From the NCBI RefSeq assembly GCF_003576345.1, contig NZ_QWGB01000005.1:1426001-1490000 (forward strand): 64,000 nt of DNA, written 5' to 3'. The translations under genes were made by a program, and so were the position numbers. This DNA comes from Henriciella barbarensis (GTDB taxonomy: Bacteria > Pseudomonadota > Alphaproteobacteria > Caulobacterales > Hyphomonadaceae). Below the pieces are notes generated by a model. It saw only the letters and a program-made list of their open reading frames with translations, made no database searches and was not told where the DNA came from. Below are positions 63,717-64,000 of this stretch, in pieces. Each line of letters begins with the position of its first letter. The first letter of the stretch is position 1.

Positions 63717-63959
63717 ATGACTGATGCCAACCTATCGGTTGTCCGGAAATTTATCAGGCCGCAGTCTGGCGACAGCTGGGCCACGATTGCCGAGCGGGAA
63801 CTGCCGAAGCTGAAAACCGAAGAGGGCGTTTCCAGCCTGCAGAGCTGGAACCTTCACGTCTACATGCGCGCACCGGCCCCGGAAGGTAGCCCGCGCGCTG
63901 GCAACCCGATCCTGCCAAGCGATGTGATCTTCATCGAGCCGCCAATGGCGGCCGCATGA
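63717..63959 (+). CDS. Small protein with LysM-like pattern
   Basis: 80 residues, no signal peptide. GGGAG precedes the ATG. The sequence has a LysM-like order: SGDSWATIAERELP, LQSWNLHVYMRAP, and near the end ILPSDVIFIEPP (compare G-D-T-x-x-x-I-A ... N ... I-x-P-x-x-x-I-x-V-P). This is an impression, not a confident family call. Its stop overlaps the next start by 4 bases, so it is co-translated with the following gene. Confidence 0.6.
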   Translation: MTDANLSVVRKFIRPQSGDSWATIAERELPKLKTEEGVSSLQSWNLHVYMRAPAPEGSPRAGNPILPSDVIFIEPPMAAA

Positions 63960-64000
63960 GCGGCGCAATCATCAAGCACGTCCAGATCGCAGCAGCGCAT
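63956..64000 (+). CDS. Partial CDS running off the window
   Basis: The ATG at 63956 overlaps the previous stop (ATGA) and the frame reads MSGAIIKHVQIAAAH to the window end. Too short to identify. Confidence 0.5.
   Translation, partial: MSGAIIKHVQIAAAH

Overview
The window looks like chromosome of a marine or halotolerant alphaproteobacterium, probably Hyphomonadaceae/Maricaulales. The basis is high GC (about 60 % by eye), dense operons with many 4-bp ATGA overlaps, ectoine synthesis, a cbb3 oxidase with FixLJ, and cofactor genes of alphaproteobacterial type. No rRNA, tRNA, IS element, prophage or CRISPR array was seen. Family assignment is inference; no database search was possible.

Layout. 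0-3 kb: a long glutathione S-transferase-like protein, two small unknown or lipoprotein genes, and S-formylglutathione hydrolase. 3-10.4 kb: an ectoine operon on the minus strand (ectA-ectB-ectC-ask_ect, then an MFS and a sodium:solute symporter) with a divergent MarR-type ectR across an AT-rich promoter region. 10.5-11 kb: a lipoprotein cytochrome c. 11-23.3 kb: one minus-strand run of 16 genes. It starts with a two-subunit xanthine-oxidase-family molybdoenzyme, continues with flavocytochrome c sulfide dehydrogenase (a monohaem cytochrome plus FccB) and SoxXYZA, then a ModE-like regulator, an XdhC-cytidylyltransferase fusion and moaA-moaD-moaE-moaB-moaC-moeA. SoxB and SoxCD are absent. I regard this run as the most unusual system here. 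23.5-28.3 kb: a fused 5-oxoprolinase/hydantoinase with an Nramp-fold transporter that lacks the usual metal ligands. 28.4-33.4 kb: an SDR, a secreted zinc metalloprotease, and a PaaX-like regulator divergent from a fatty acid desaturase. 33.5-38.3 kb: a cobalamin riboswitch controlling a btuB-btuF-btuC-btuD set. 38.4-42.9 kb: a large autotransporter with Ig-like repeats. 42.9-54.5 kb: FixJ/FixL, a small membrane protein, and the complete ccoNOQP-ccoGHIS set with hemN. 54.5-55.7 kb: an acyl-CoA dehydrogenase. 55.9-61.8 kb: a 1,972-residue autotransporter with a Gly-rich head and passenger-associated repeats. 62-63.6 kb: a truncated S46 peptidase remnant and two paralogous secreted curlin-repeat proteins with matching upstream elements. 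63.7-64 kb: a small unknown gene and the start of another.

How it fits together. The cell makes and probably moves ectoine under osmotic stress. It respires micro-aerobically through cbb3, with an oxygen-sensing FixLJ pair and oxygen-independent haem synthesis. It builds molybdenum cofactor next to what looks like its main local consumer, a periplasmic-type molybdohydroxylase transcribed with sulfur-oxidation electron carriers. It scavenges B12 under riboswitch control. Several surface or secreted proteins (two autotransporters, two curlin-repeat proteins, a metalloprotease) suggest a surface-attached lifestyle; that last point is inference.
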